Assembly (NCBI GenBank): GCA_951799405.1
Contig: OX637363.1
Span: forward strand, 7,502,001-7,566,000
Direction: 5' to 3'
DNA length: 64,000 nucleotides
Origin: Agapetus fuscipes
Taxonomy: Eukaryota > Arthropoda > Insecta > Trichoptera > Glossosomatidae
Of this stretch, positions 8,897 through 18,758 are shown one piece after another. Under the pieces are notes generated by a model that ran no database searches, was not told where the DNA came from, and worked only from the letters and a program-made list of their open reading frames with translations. A program made the position numbers and the translations under genes. How positions within the stretch are numbered: the stretch's first letter is position 1; the number at the start of each line of letters is the position of its first letter.

Positions 8897-9478
8897 GTTT
8901 TGCCGCTAGATGTCAATTTATTTCCATACATTTTCAGTATGAAGAAACAGGTTTGTTGAAAGAAGTTTTCATACATTTTTAAACACAAACGCGAAAGCTC
9001 GCAGCATTGCAGCATATATACAAAAATTAATTTTCCATAGATCAGGAATGTGTTTCCTCTGTTGTGATGGCATTAATTTTGAAAATCGAAAATGTAAGCG
9101 AACGACGACGGTCTGGAGTAATATAATAAAGGATTGTAATATACGTTGTGAATTATTTACCTACCCATGGTGAATTTATTTAAATTTCAACAAAGAGGTT
9201 ACTCAGAATATACATAGATGTCAGTGTGTTCATTTTAAACACATTTCAAAATATGTGACTCATTTTGTTACGAACTTATGAGCCAGATTGCGTGGCTTGC
9301 TTATGTGTGTGTGTGTCCGCTTCTAGTATAGTCTAACTGTGAGTTTGAATGTATGCATGTGCCCAGGCCATGGAGAAGGTATTAAATGGAGGGGTTGTAC
9401 ATGTGATTTAGTACCAATCAACATGATACACCGTCTTTGACACCATACATTGTTTATAATGCTGTCTCGCTCACGACA
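8897..9478. other. No gene seen
   Basis: AT-rich spacer between two LINEs. A short TG run lies at about 9305-9322. No repeat family from elsewhere in the window was recognised. Confidence 0.5.
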
Positions 9479-10936
9479 TATTTATTTATTTATTTAAATC
9501 AATTAACGGCTTTCGCCTTTTACAGCTACAAAAAAATACATTTAAAAAAATCATTGCATATATAAAGATAGAACAGATTTGAAACTTAAAGTAAAAGTAA
9601 AAACTCTATATAATCTTAGAATTGGAGAAAACTATAAAAACTACTAAAAAACCATAAAAAAGCTAAAATTAAATCTATTCATATACTCGTAAAATAAAAT
9701 AAAATAAAAATAAAAACATATTAAACATAGACATAAAATAAAAAACTATAACATAACATAAACAAAATGAAATATCTTTTACAAGCAAGAGAACAGTAAT
9801 TTAATCAACAAGTACAACAAACTAAGACCTAGCAGCTGGAGGAAATATTTTTTTTATCAAAGTCCTAAATGAAGCGAGATCCAAATTAAATATGTCAATA
9901 TCCGACAAATATTCATTGCCCAGTCGATGTAAGCGGGGAATTATTGTCGATCTTATATAATTTGTATTATGGTTGTCTATATAGAACAACTCGCGATTTC
10001 TAGTACATCGTGTAGGTATACGGAATTTTATGAGCTGCAACAAATCAGGGTTGTCAAAACAATTATTTATAATTTTAAACAAAAAATTTAAATCCCCAAT
10101 AATTCTTCTGTCCTCAAGAGATTCAATGTGTAATCTTATTTTCAAATTTTCGTAATCTAAATCATGTCGAGGTATACCCAATTTGTAATTTATGAACCTT
10201 AAAAATTTATGTTGGATCCGCTCCATATTGTTGATATGGACATTGTAACTGGGAGACCATATTTGGGAATTGAACTCCAGCTGACTACGGACTAAGGACT
10301 TATAAAGTATTGCAATTGCGTTTACATTTGTGAAATCGCCAACAGTGCGAAGGACAAAGCCCAATGTTTGCAATGCTTTTCCGGTCATTTTTGTTATGTG
10401 GCTCACAAAAGATAATTTCTCATCAAAGATAATCCCAAGATCTCTTATTTCCGTTACCCTGTCCAGTTTGTCATTTTCGATACAGTAGTTGAAGTGCATG
10501 GGATTTTTGTTTCGAGAAAAATTTATACATTGACATTTTTCAACATTTAAGAATAAATTATATCTGTGACATCACCTGCCCAGTTCATTTAAATTGTTCT
10601 GAAGTATATAGCAGTCACCTGCATGTTCTATTCTTTTGAATATTTTGAGATCATCAGCAAAAAACAAACATTCTACATCCCTCATATCACCAGCCAAATC
10701 ATTAATATAAATGAGGAAAAGTATTGGTGCAAGATGGCTCCCTTGCGGCAAGCCGCTTGTTGCCTCAAAACTATTTGAAATGGTATCCTTTATCTTAACT
10801 CGCAACAATCGCCCCGATAAGTAGCTTCTAAACCATTCTAGCAGAGCACCCGTCAATCCTAAAACGGATAGCTTATTAAGAAGGATGCTATGAGGCACCT
10901 TGTCGAATGCCTTGCTGAAGTCCGTATATATGAAAT
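9479..10936 (-). pseudogene. CR1/Jockey-group LINE fragment (CR1-B)
   Basis: On the minus strand an open region from about 10936 encodes the second half of a reverse transcriptase: YTDFSKAFDKVPHSILL, then GLPQGSHLAPILFLIYINDL and catalytic FADDLKIF. The thumb and tail follow, down to the stop at 9822 (IRDLGIIFDEKLSF, SQIWSPSYNVHINNMERIQH). One in-frame TGA at 10572-10574 replaces a likely TGG (Trp), since the frame continues unbroken with CHRYNLFLNVEKC. The 3' UTR (9821-9479) ends in TTTAAATAAATAAATAAATA on the minus strand. The endonuclease and the first half of the reverse transcriptase are missing. Confidence 0.88.
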
Positions 10937-11640
10937 GCTTTTGTTATTTTTGTATGTAAGCAACGTGTCTCTACTCCGTCTTCAATCTATTTACAAATCA
11001 CCAAGGAAACATGAAATCACTATGGTAACGGATTTGTTAGAAGTGTTGTTGCAAGCATGAAGATATCTGATAAATTCTGAATTCAAAAATGTTCCCACCT
11101 CATTGTGTACGGGATGATTTCCACAAGTATATATTACCGCGAGCATAGAAGTTACATACTTGAAGAAGCAATTACCTATATATTTGAACATCACTAGTTC
11201 TAGAAATGGCTGTCACTTTCGCAAACAAAATATTTCGACAAATGAAAAATAAATTTTATCAACGTTATCATATAGAATAGTGATTAAAGTGATATATTAT
11301 TCCATGTTCTATAACACATTTACTTCCTTTTTTTGGCACGTTTAGAAAATACCCAGTTTGGCATTTATATGGATTTTTTTCCAATCAGGTAACACACCTG
11401 TTGACAGTTGGAAGGTTACCGAAAGACGAATTTGGATTTTTGTGTGATGAGTGGGGTAGCGTATTTCTAATTCTCAAAGGATTGATTTCTTAGCCCATCC
11501 AGTTCTATATATCCATGGCTCAGGCACGTGATTATTAGTATGCGTAAATAGAATAATATGGACCAATACAGAAGTGTGTGGTTCACTATTGAAGGGCACT
11601 TTACCCACCTCCACCCACCAAGTTCATACAACTCATGCGG
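10937..11640. other. No gene seen
   Basis: Unassigned AT-rich sequence. Short open frames on both strands show no motif, and no known repeat family was recognised. Confidence 0.45.
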
Positions 11641-12745
11641 AGTCGCTTCACTTGGTGATACTTCACTTGCAATGTTTTTTTGGCGGCGGAAGGCCTTCCC
11701 GTTGAAGTTAATCAGCTAAAGTTACTCTACTCAAGAAAGGAAAAAGAGGATCCTCAAATCAGGGGCTAACGCATGACTCTAAGAAGTCCCACCCTCCCCA
11801 GAACGTCGAGGTTACTGAAGCTAATGTGCCTGACGGGAGCCCTTCATTGACGTGTATCGAACGAGTTGCCATCCGCGCTGAGCGCAGTAAGTTATGGGTG
11901 TACATACGTCAATATGTATGGGTGTCGCGAGGACTGACTGAGGGCTAATGGTCACCTCTGCCCAGTCTTGAGCCCGCGGCTGCGAACTCGTGCCAGGACT
12001 GGCAGAAGCGGCGGAATGCAAGGTAGTTGGCTCTACTGGCAACGAGGTCCGCGTAGCCGACCGGTCCGGAACCGGCCGGCCGGACTGCGTCGATGAGGAG
12101 CTCTCGTTGAGAGTGCAGCAGAGGGCAATCCCACAGGACGTGCCGCACGTCCTGGGCAATGGGTCCGCACAAACACTCCCCTCCACCCTGAGAGATGACG
12201 CCCCGTTCTAAAAGGTAGTGCGCAAATTTCCCGTGACCAGTGAGGAACTGGCTGGTGAAGTGGTCCGGGACGAGCCACCGCGCAGCCATGCGCTCCCTGA
12301 TCGACGGAAAAAAGGAGTAGATGACCTTGTCACACGATGTGACGTCCCAGTACCTTTGCCACTGTGCGTATATAGCGTCGCGAACCGAGTCCCTGACACG
12401 CTGCGTCAGGCGTCCATCCGGCGGCGGCGGGATCACCTGATGTTCAAGCTTGGCCGGGAGGCCTCGCCTGAGAGAACCGATAGCGGCGCGGTACTGGAGC
12501 TCGAGGTCGAGGGGGAGCACCCCGGCTAGGGCCGGGAGCGAGTCCGTCGCGGTGGATCGGTACGCTTTTGTCAGGAGGAGCAACGAACTCCTCTGACCTG
12601 AAAGCGCCGCGCGTCGTGCATTTCCACGCCGACACTTGTCCGCCCAGCATGACGCCGCATAAGCGGCGGTGATCGGAATATGCGAGAGGCGTCCGTTTAG
12701 ACGATTTATATTTGGACCGCAATTGTGTGAGATCCGAGTGTCGAT
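11641..12745 (-). pseudogene. R1-like LINE, C-terminal part and 3' UTR
   Basis: The minus-strand frame from about 12733 to 11945 reads GPNINRLNGRLSHIPIT, then SGQRSSLLLLTKAYRSTATD and LAGVLPLDLELQYR, and ends near QDVRHVLWDCPLLH and SGPVGYADLVASRANYLAF. The KAYRT-STDAL-LAGVLPLD block and a late Cys-rich CLCGPIAQDVRHVLWDCP segment are characteristic of R1-clade proteins. The catalytic reverse transcriptase core is missing (5' truncation at about 12745). The GC content is clearly higher than in the surroundings, as often seen for R1-like coding DNA. 11641-11944 is the 3' UTR, related to 3300-3480 and 35500-35650. Confidence 0.85.
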
Positions 12746-12880
12746 TGAAACACTGAGCCGGGAAGCCGATACACCAAGAACTAGAAATCAGTACATTGAA
12801 AACAGACATTGTGTAGAATAAATCTTGAAAAATAAATTGCAGTTTATAAGTTAAAAGAACCCAACTAAAATCATAACAAT
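12746..12880 (+). repeat. LTR 3' fragment
   Basis: Matches the 3' half of the LTR at 53059-53628: CTAGAAATCAGTACATTG, an AATAAA signal, AATTGCAGTTTA, and the end AACTAAAATCATAACAAT. The LTR 5' half and promoter are missing. It abuts the truncated 5' end of the R1-like fragment. Confidence 0.65.
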
Positions 12881-12973
12881 ACAAAAGTGTAAAAGTATCT
12901 TAGGTTATATTAGATTAGATTAGTGTCCAGCATTTCAGCCACCCTTGGCGTCAGTGTCAGCGCATATTAGAAC

Positions 12974-13125
12974 GTAGATAGAAAGCGATAAAAAATGGGC
13001 GTGCGTGATCAGCTGATCTCACTGTCGAATGTTTTCTAAATATTTTTTTCCTTATTCGTAGAAAAATAATTTAGCAGCCTAATGAGCTGATCACGCGTGT
13101 CCATGTTTTATCGCCTTCTATCTAC
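12974..13125. mobile_element. MITE-H copy 1
   Basis: Inverted termini of about 42 bp (GTAGATAGAAAGCGATAAA at the left, the complement of GTAGATAGAAGGCGATAAAA at the right), each followed by GCGTGATCAGCTGAT-like sequence. Length 152 bp, no ORF. A second copy is at 63592-63741. The target duplication is not clear. Confidence 0.78.
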
Positions 13126-13644
13126 CTTGAGTCATCTCTCCACTCTTTAGCTTGTCTGTTTTGATATCCGAATGATTAAAACATCGGAATTTCTATCCAA
13201 TTTTATGTAATGAAAGTCTCCTTAAGGGCAGCCCGCCAATATGTCATAAATTTTTATAACTTCCTTTCATTAGACCTCCCCGCTGACTTATGAGATGGTA
13301 TTTCCGTATAAATAAAATAAATTGGTTCCGATTCATGAGGTGGATTTCAAAGAAATGCGCATTAGCTCTTTCCAAAGTATGAGCGAGTAGTACCTACACC
13401 TGCGAGGTTCACATTCGAGCCTTCCTCGAGTAAAAATATCAAATGACATATTTTCTCTCGATTTTTCTCAGTACATTTGTTTTTAATACGTTTTTTTACC
13501 GGGTACTGCCATGAAAATTGGATTTATTTTACTGATTAATGATTGCAATGTATGAAAAAGATGGAATGAAAGTAGGAAAGAGGAGGACTTTAATAATAGC
13601 AGTTGATCTGCCATGTTCGCGGCTAAGGCTTTCTAATTTAATCT
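13126..13644. other. No gene seen
   Basis: AT-rich unassigned sequence; no motif or repeat family recognised. Confidence 0.45.
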
Positions 13645-13962
13645 AAGTTGCGTAGATATGTAGCATTGGGGATTCACATTATATGCATTTTCACAAGCAA
13701 ACATGTATAAGTTCGCGCTTGAACACGCCGCATGTAAACCTACAACATAAAACCTAAACCTCAAATAAACATACACCCTGAAACGATTGCCGACCTTCCC
13801 TGAAAAAGGGATGGCATTGGCAAAGTGAACCATTTTCTACATATTGCATGGTCAGCCTCATTAACCTATAAGTCAAAGAAATTCGAACCGTAAATGAACA
13901 TAAGCCCTGATATGCCAATCGCTTTTCCCTGAAACAAGTTTGACACTGTAAAAAGCGTCGAA
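13645..13962 (-). repeat. RL3 copy plus partial second copy
   Basis: 13645-13868 is a near-complete minus-strand RL3 (AATCTAAGTTGCGTAGATAT through AACCTATAAGTCAAAGAA). 13880-13962 repeats its central part (AACATAAGCCCTG, CCCTGAAACAAGTTTGACA), indicating either a tandem partial duplication or a second old insertion. Confidence 0.7.
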
Positions 13963-14483
13963 ATTTAAATTATAATTGACCAGTCTCTTGTCAAAGTAAT
14001 CATTCATTATGACTTTGATTAATTTAACTAAAAAAATTACATCAATATTTCCTAAACGTGAAAATAAATTTCAAACGTTTTTCTTCAGTTATCTGGAAAA
14101 TACTTCCTTAAGATTAATAATTACCCATCAAAACACCCGAACACTTTCAATCACTTTTAATCCTTCAAGGCTGTATTTATATTTCGGAGGCTGTTTTCAG
14201 ACTTTTGCAGGTGATGGAAGTTTTCGGAAATACTTCCAGGCTGGAGCTTTTAAACAGAGTAAATACGGATGAGTTATTGTAGGAACCAAGGCAGAAGTAA
14301 AAAAGTTGCAGAGCTTTCGGAAGCGTTGTAACCGGTGTGGAAATAAATGTTTAAAATTAGAAACAACCATTAATATTCATTCTAAATTTAACTTTGTAGG
14401 TACTGTATTTTGAATGAAAGTTTGAGTTTAGAATAAACAACTAGGTGTTAAGATAAATTTGTTACAAACTCGTGTTTAGAAAT
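13963..14483. other. No gene seen
   Basis: AT-rich sequence. The 87-codon frame at 14009-14272 lacks recognisable motifs and was not called. Confidence 0.45.
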
Positions 14484-14912
14484 ATATCGACGGTTAAAAG
14501 GAAGTAGTGCATAAGTGACGTTTTGGTCGAACATGAGTTATGAATGCTATCCTACTTAAAATTTTCTGCTCTTTCTAATGCGCTAACTCCATAGATTTAC
14601 GATGATTTTTACGTGGCATTTTCATGGCAAAGCAAACAACTGCGTTTTCGAAGTATGGTTTTGGTGTAACCGACAAGATTTTGGCCTTTTTTTCTTAAAG
14701 GCGCTTGTGACATAAAAAAATCGTAAATCCACACTAATAGGAATGACAATGAATGCCTTTATTTTTTAAATTTTAGAGCTGTTTTTATTTTAACGATATG
14801 ATAAAAAATAAAGAAGTTATGACATTTTTCTGCAATCTCAAACTTTAAACTGCTCTCCTGAACAATTAAGTTTTTGTCGCTTATGCCCTACTTCCTTTTA
14901 ACCGTCAATATG
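14484..14912. mobile_element. MITE-D, full copy
   Basis: Inverted termini CGACGGTTAAAAGGAAGTAG (left) and the complement of GACGGTTAAAAGGAAGTAG (right), continuing through GCATAAGTGAC/GCATAAGCGAC, about 36 bp. The ~430-bp interior has no ORF. Partial copies sharing GAATGCTATCCTACTTAAAA and TCTTTCTAATGCGCTAACTC are at 37943-38070 (minus) and 43795-43865 (plus). Confidence 0.75.
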
Positions 14913-15113
14913 TTAGTTTTTCCACTTTGTGTACATAAAACATGTTTGTTAGGACGTTATCAGGATATAAAATATTATAGATAAACTGATTCTATAATCC
15001 ATAACGCAAGTTACAAAGAAATGCTTACACGCAAAATTTAGAATTATTTCTTATGTCGATGTTAAAGAAAAATAAATATTATATTAGTAAAAAAAATATT
15101 AATAAACAAACGC

Positions 15114-15200
15114 GAACTTATACGTGTCTTCTTGTGAAAATGCATGTAATGCTAATCTTTAATGTTACATATATTTGCAACTTAGATTAGATTAGATTAG
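15114..15200 (+). repeat. RL3 3' fragment
   Basis: Starts abruptly at CGCGAACTTATACGTGTC and ends with the TTAGATTAGATTAG tail, directly joined to the L2-like LINE fragment that follows. Confidence 0.75.
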
Positions 15201-15609
15201 AAAGGCAAATTTGTATGGGTGACCTTCGCATCCAGTTCAAAGTGTGCACGATGGTCCACAAAGCTTTATTTGGAAAAACACCCAAATATCTCGCTGATTT
15301 AATCAAACCAGTCACCCTCGGCAAAAAAAGCCTTACACTGCGCTCGGCTGAGACTGGAGCCAAATCAAGGATTGAAGAACCTATAAGAAGAGTTAACACA
15401 ATATTTGGAGAGCGTGCATTTGCAGTTGCTGGCCCTCTGGCCTGGAACCACCTGCCACATCATGTGAGAGAGCTAAAGGACGATAGAAAGTTCCGGAATG
15501 CACTGAAGACAAGCAAATTTCTGGCATCGTTTGCACCAGCGCCCTTGGAGTGACTACATCACGAAACGGCCCTATAAAGAAATTATCAACTCATCATCAT
15601 CATCATCAT
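15201..15609 (+). pseudogene. L2/CR1-type LINE C-terminal fragment
   Basis: 15215-15553 encodes about 110 residues typical of the extreme C-terminus of L2/CR1-type reverse transcriptases: MVHKALFGKTPKYLADLI, LRSAETGAKSRIEEPIRR and AFAVAGPLAWNHLPHHVREL. The 3' end is a short TCA/ATC microsatellite (15588-15609), the usual tail type for L2-like elements. A minus-strand copy of the same end is at 36400-36661. The rest of the element is missing. Confidence 0.85.
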
Positions 15610-16019
15610 CTTACACGAATAAAACTTGTCGACCATTCTTGGAAATTTAATATTTTTGACATGAAATACTGCAGGTACGTACTAGTAATGTGTGACATGA
15701 GAGGCTCGTTGAGAGTAACGTGTTTTTTTCTGTTTGGTAAGAACCTGCTATTTATTCCTGTTCGTATCTCTCCCACTTCATTTACCACCATCAATATCCT
15801 TCTATCCGCGTCTTCCTCCTTCTCTCTTTTCTTCTCTTCACCGTGAAATGTTGCTTTCTTACGTGACACGCTTACTTCCCATGTATGTGACTTTATATTC
15901 AAATCATTACCTGTATCAAATGTTCTTTGTCGCCTATGAGAGACGGAAAACCGAGTTGAATTTTCTGATAATAATAATAATATAAAAGATATAATAATAT
16001 ATAATAAACAAATGTATAT
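15610..16019. other. No gene seen
   Basis: Overlapping short open frames on both strands, but no motifs. Ends in an ATA-rich low-complexity run (15965-16010). Confidence 0.45.
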
Positions 16020-16618
16020 ATTTAAGGAATCATATGCGGGAGGCTTCCCAATTCTTAAAATAAAAAAATAAAATTAGGCTGATTTTTTTGTTGAGCGCTG
16101 TTTTTGTGTGTATCAAACCTCAAAACCCTCTGCGAGCTTGGTCGTCGCTGTAGAAAGCGTCAATTCTCAACCAAGACCCAGTTACTGTAAGGCTGGATGA
16201 TGGACCTTTTGTGACTGGTCTTTGGTAAACGTATGCGCATTTTTCGCCTAGCGAAGAGTTGAAGTGGGGGTTTGAAGGCTGGTTCTCATTTTTTGTGAAG
16301 GCTGAGAACACCTTGGGATCGAACCCTTGCTCTCGGCATGGAATGCAAGCATTCTACCAACTGAGCTATCGACCGGACTTTTTACCAGCTTGGTCATCGA
16401 TACAAAGCGCCAATTTTCAAGCAAGACCCAGTTGCTGTAAGGCTTGTTGGACCTTTTGATGACCGGTCTTTGGTAAAGTTATATGAATTTTTCCCCTAGC
16501 GAAAAGCATTTTTGAAAATATTAAATAAGTATTTTTTTTGTGCTCCACCGGGATTCGAACCCACAACCTTCCATTAACGAGTTGTCAGAAGTGTTAACCA
16601 CTGGACTACGAACCGGAC
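16020..16618 (-). repeat. Compound SINE: SINE-A, SINE-B head, SINE-A
   Basis: Read on the minus strand: a SINE-A with complete head (TGTCCGGTTCGTAGTCCAGTG at 16618, B box GGTTCGAATCCC) runs to 16380. A SINE-B tRNA-like head (AAGTCCGGTCGATAGCTCAG) then runs to about 16263. That head switches into the body and 3' end of another SINE-A (16262-16020). The B-head/A-tail join looks like a chimaera. Confidence 0.75.
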
Positions 16619-16699
16619 ACAATAATATCCATCTAAAGATAAAAAAATAAAAATGAGATGGGAAAGTTTTACATAAATGGATGGTTTTCTTAAACATAT

Positions 16700-17135
16700 C
16701 ACAGCCGTAAAACGCAGCGTGCAACTAAGCTACACATATAGTGCAACTTCTTTACGCATTGTCTTACACACTGTTTTGGATAGATCTATAGCATTCCGGC
16801 AAAAAGCTTGAAACATATTTTGATAAAAGTATCTGAGAATTGTACCCAAAAATAAAATTTTACGTTAAATCTCAAACATAGATTTACACCAAAAAAAGTA
16901 TAAAAGTAAAAATAGCGCAGTTAGTGAGCGTTTTACTTCTTTTACTTTTATATCTCTTCATTGTGTGTGTGTGTGTGCAAGTATGTATACATGTGTGTAT
17001 GTGTGTGTCTTCAGTCAGAGAGAACACAAAGGGCCGCTTGTTTACGCCTAGATAATTTTCGTGCAGTCGTCGTCAAACTTTTTTGTAAATATAACTACGG
17101 AAATTTCTTATATCTTGTCATTTGTATATTTTCAG
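16700..17135. other. SINE-B tail remnant, TG microsatellite, otherwise unassigned
   Basis: 16700-16755 carries a minus-strand SINE-B 3' end (CAACTAAGCTACACATATAG). A TG/TATG run lies at 16963-17010. No gene was seen in the rest. Confidence 0.55.
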
Positions 17136-17635
17136 TTTCCGTTTTTATTTCAAACCTCAAAATAAAATACCGGAAACTTTTACTCAGCCTTTGCAAGAAA
17201 TGAGTACCAGCCCCCTCGGCAGCTGGGAAACCCCCACTTTAACTGAAATGGTTGGCGTAAGGCCGTCCCCCTACTTGTATAAATAAATAGGTTCCACTCG
17301 CCACAGGCTCAAACCCTTTGAGAATCACGCGGCAAGAAGTTAAACTATATTGGTTTTAACCTTTACCAAAGACCGGTCACTGAAAGGTGGATGTGAAGGT
17401 TGTGGGTTCGATTCCCGGCAGAACGCAAAAAATATACCATTTATATTTTCAAATTTGCTCTTCGCTGGGTTGAAAAATTTATAAAACCTTTAACAATGAC
17501 CGGTCACCAAAGGTCCATCCAACCTTACAACAACTGGGTCTTGCTTGAGAATTGGCGCTTTCTACAGCGACGACCAAGCTCGCAGAGGGCTCTTGAGGTG
17601 TGATACAACAGCGCTCACCAATTAAATCATCCTAA
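17136..17635 (+). repeat. SINE-B body followed by SINE-A
   Basis: 17136-17352 is a SINE-B without its head (CAAAATAAAATACCGG, AAATGGTTGGCGTAAGG, CGGCAAGAAGTTAAACTATA). 17353-17635 is SINE-A, with a misplaced ACCTTTACCAAAGACCGGTC block before the B box (GGTTCGATTCCC) and then a normal body and end. The head before the B box is missing. Confidence 0.75.
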
Positions 17636-17715
17636 TATTATTATTTATTGGAAGATCATTTGCGTTGACAGCTTTTTTTTTTATCTCCATGTGTCTTTAA
17701 TTGGGTACAAGACTG

Positions 17716-17791
17716 GTACGGTCCATAGCTTAGATGGTAGATTACTTGCGTTCCATGCCAAAGGTCTAGGGTTCAACCCCTACCAAGATTA
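17716..17791 (+). other. tRNA-like segment upstream of CR1-A ORF1
   Basis: GGTCCATAGCTTAGATGG matches an A box (TAGCTTAGATGG) and GGGTTCAACCCC a B box, about 45 bp apart. It ends 18 bp before the ORF1 start. It could be a lone SINE head (distinct from SINE-A and SINE-B), or the 5' end of the LINE. The acceptor arms do not pair well, so it is not called as a functional tRNA gene. Confidence 0.45.
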
Positions 17792-17809
17792 TAAAAAAAT
17801 AACTTTGCG

Positions 17810-18541
17810 ATGAATACTACAGATGTCTCTGCTCTGAAAAATGAATTATTTTCCTTTTTAAATGATAAATTTGCCGAAAATGATACTAAAATTCAGCACC
17901 TTTCAAATCTGCTGCTAGAATATAAAAACAAGCATGATGAAATTACTAAACAAAATACAAACCTTCTGAACTCACTTAAATTATTATCCACACAAAATGA
18001 GGAACTCCGTATTAATGCGTCTCAGGCTGAAATGAGAATTAATACCTTGGAAAATACCCTAAACACTATGGAGCAGTTTTCCAGGCGAGACAATTTAGAA
18101 ATTTTTGGTATTCCCGAAAATAGGAATGAATCGCCAGTTGACATCATAAAAAATATCGCCACACAATTAAAAACTATTATAAAGGAAGATGATATTATCT
18201 ATGCCTCCAGAATACCGTCGACAAACAGCTCCCGCCCCAAACCTATCATAGTGAAACTCAAAAACAACAACCTAAAGAATGAAATTATAGCTTCCATCCG
18301 GAAAAATAAAGGCCTTCGGACAAATGATATTGGAATCCCAGGAGAACCTAAACAAATCTACATCAATGACCATCTGACTCCGAGAAACAAACTACTACTA
18401 CGGAAGACACGGGAAGCCACAAAAGATAAATATTTTTTATACGTATGGACAAGAAACTGTCGTATATGGGTCCGCAAAAACAACACGACTCCAGCACAAC
18501 TCATACAAACGGAAGAAGATATCATCAAGAAAATTGCATGA
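17810..18541 (+). CDS. ORF1 protein of CR1-A (coiled coil plus FP25-like domain)
   Basis: An intact 243-residue frame starts at ATG 17810. Residues ~10-90 are a heptad-rich coiled coil (LSNLLLEYKNKHDEITKQNT region) suited to trimerisation. From about residue 91, SRRDNLEIFGIPE begins a domain resembling the baculovirus FP25/LINE-type ORF1 fold, with PKPIIVKLKNN (143-153), INDHLTPRNK (185-194) and a closing YVWTRNCRIWVRKN (211-224). Proteins of this type bind the element RNA and accompany it in the ribonucleoprotein. No CCHC zinc knuckles are present. It is the only complete transposon ORF here with both a natural start and stop. Confidence 0.85.
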   Translation: MNTTDVSALKNELFSFLNDKFAENDTKIQHLSNLLLEYKNKHDEITKQNTNLLNSLKLLSTQNEELRINASQAEMRINTLENTLNTMEQFSRRDNLEIFGIPENRNESPVDIIKNIATQLKTIIKEDDIIYASRIPSTNSSRPKPIIVKLKNNNLKNEIIASIRKNKGLRTNDIGIPGEPKQIYINDHLTPRNKLLLRKTREATKDKYFLYVWTRNCRIWVRKNNTTPAQLIQTEEDIIKKIA

Positions 18542-18758
18542 CTCAACAATCACATCCTTCACATCCACTCCCCTCAACACCATACACCTTCCTAATCCAT
18601 CAAACGTTCGAAAAATATCTTAATATTCTTCATTACAATACTCTTATTTTAAACTCACGTTTACACTTACCTTGTTATATCTATTTACTTATTTCTTATT
18701 TAAATTCACCACTCTCTTTAATATTTTGCAATTCTTATTTCTCTCTCAAAATCACAAA

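Noticed and set aside
8893..8990. Intact 5' end for RTE-A
   Set aside because: The frame starts with GTG after TAG and enters the endonuclease part-way through; the catalytic N-terminal block is absent, so it is truncated.
12218..12529. 103-codon plus-strand frame and other GC-rich frames at 11821-12884
   Set aside because: Antisense or out-of-frame shadows of the R1-like protein on the minus strand.
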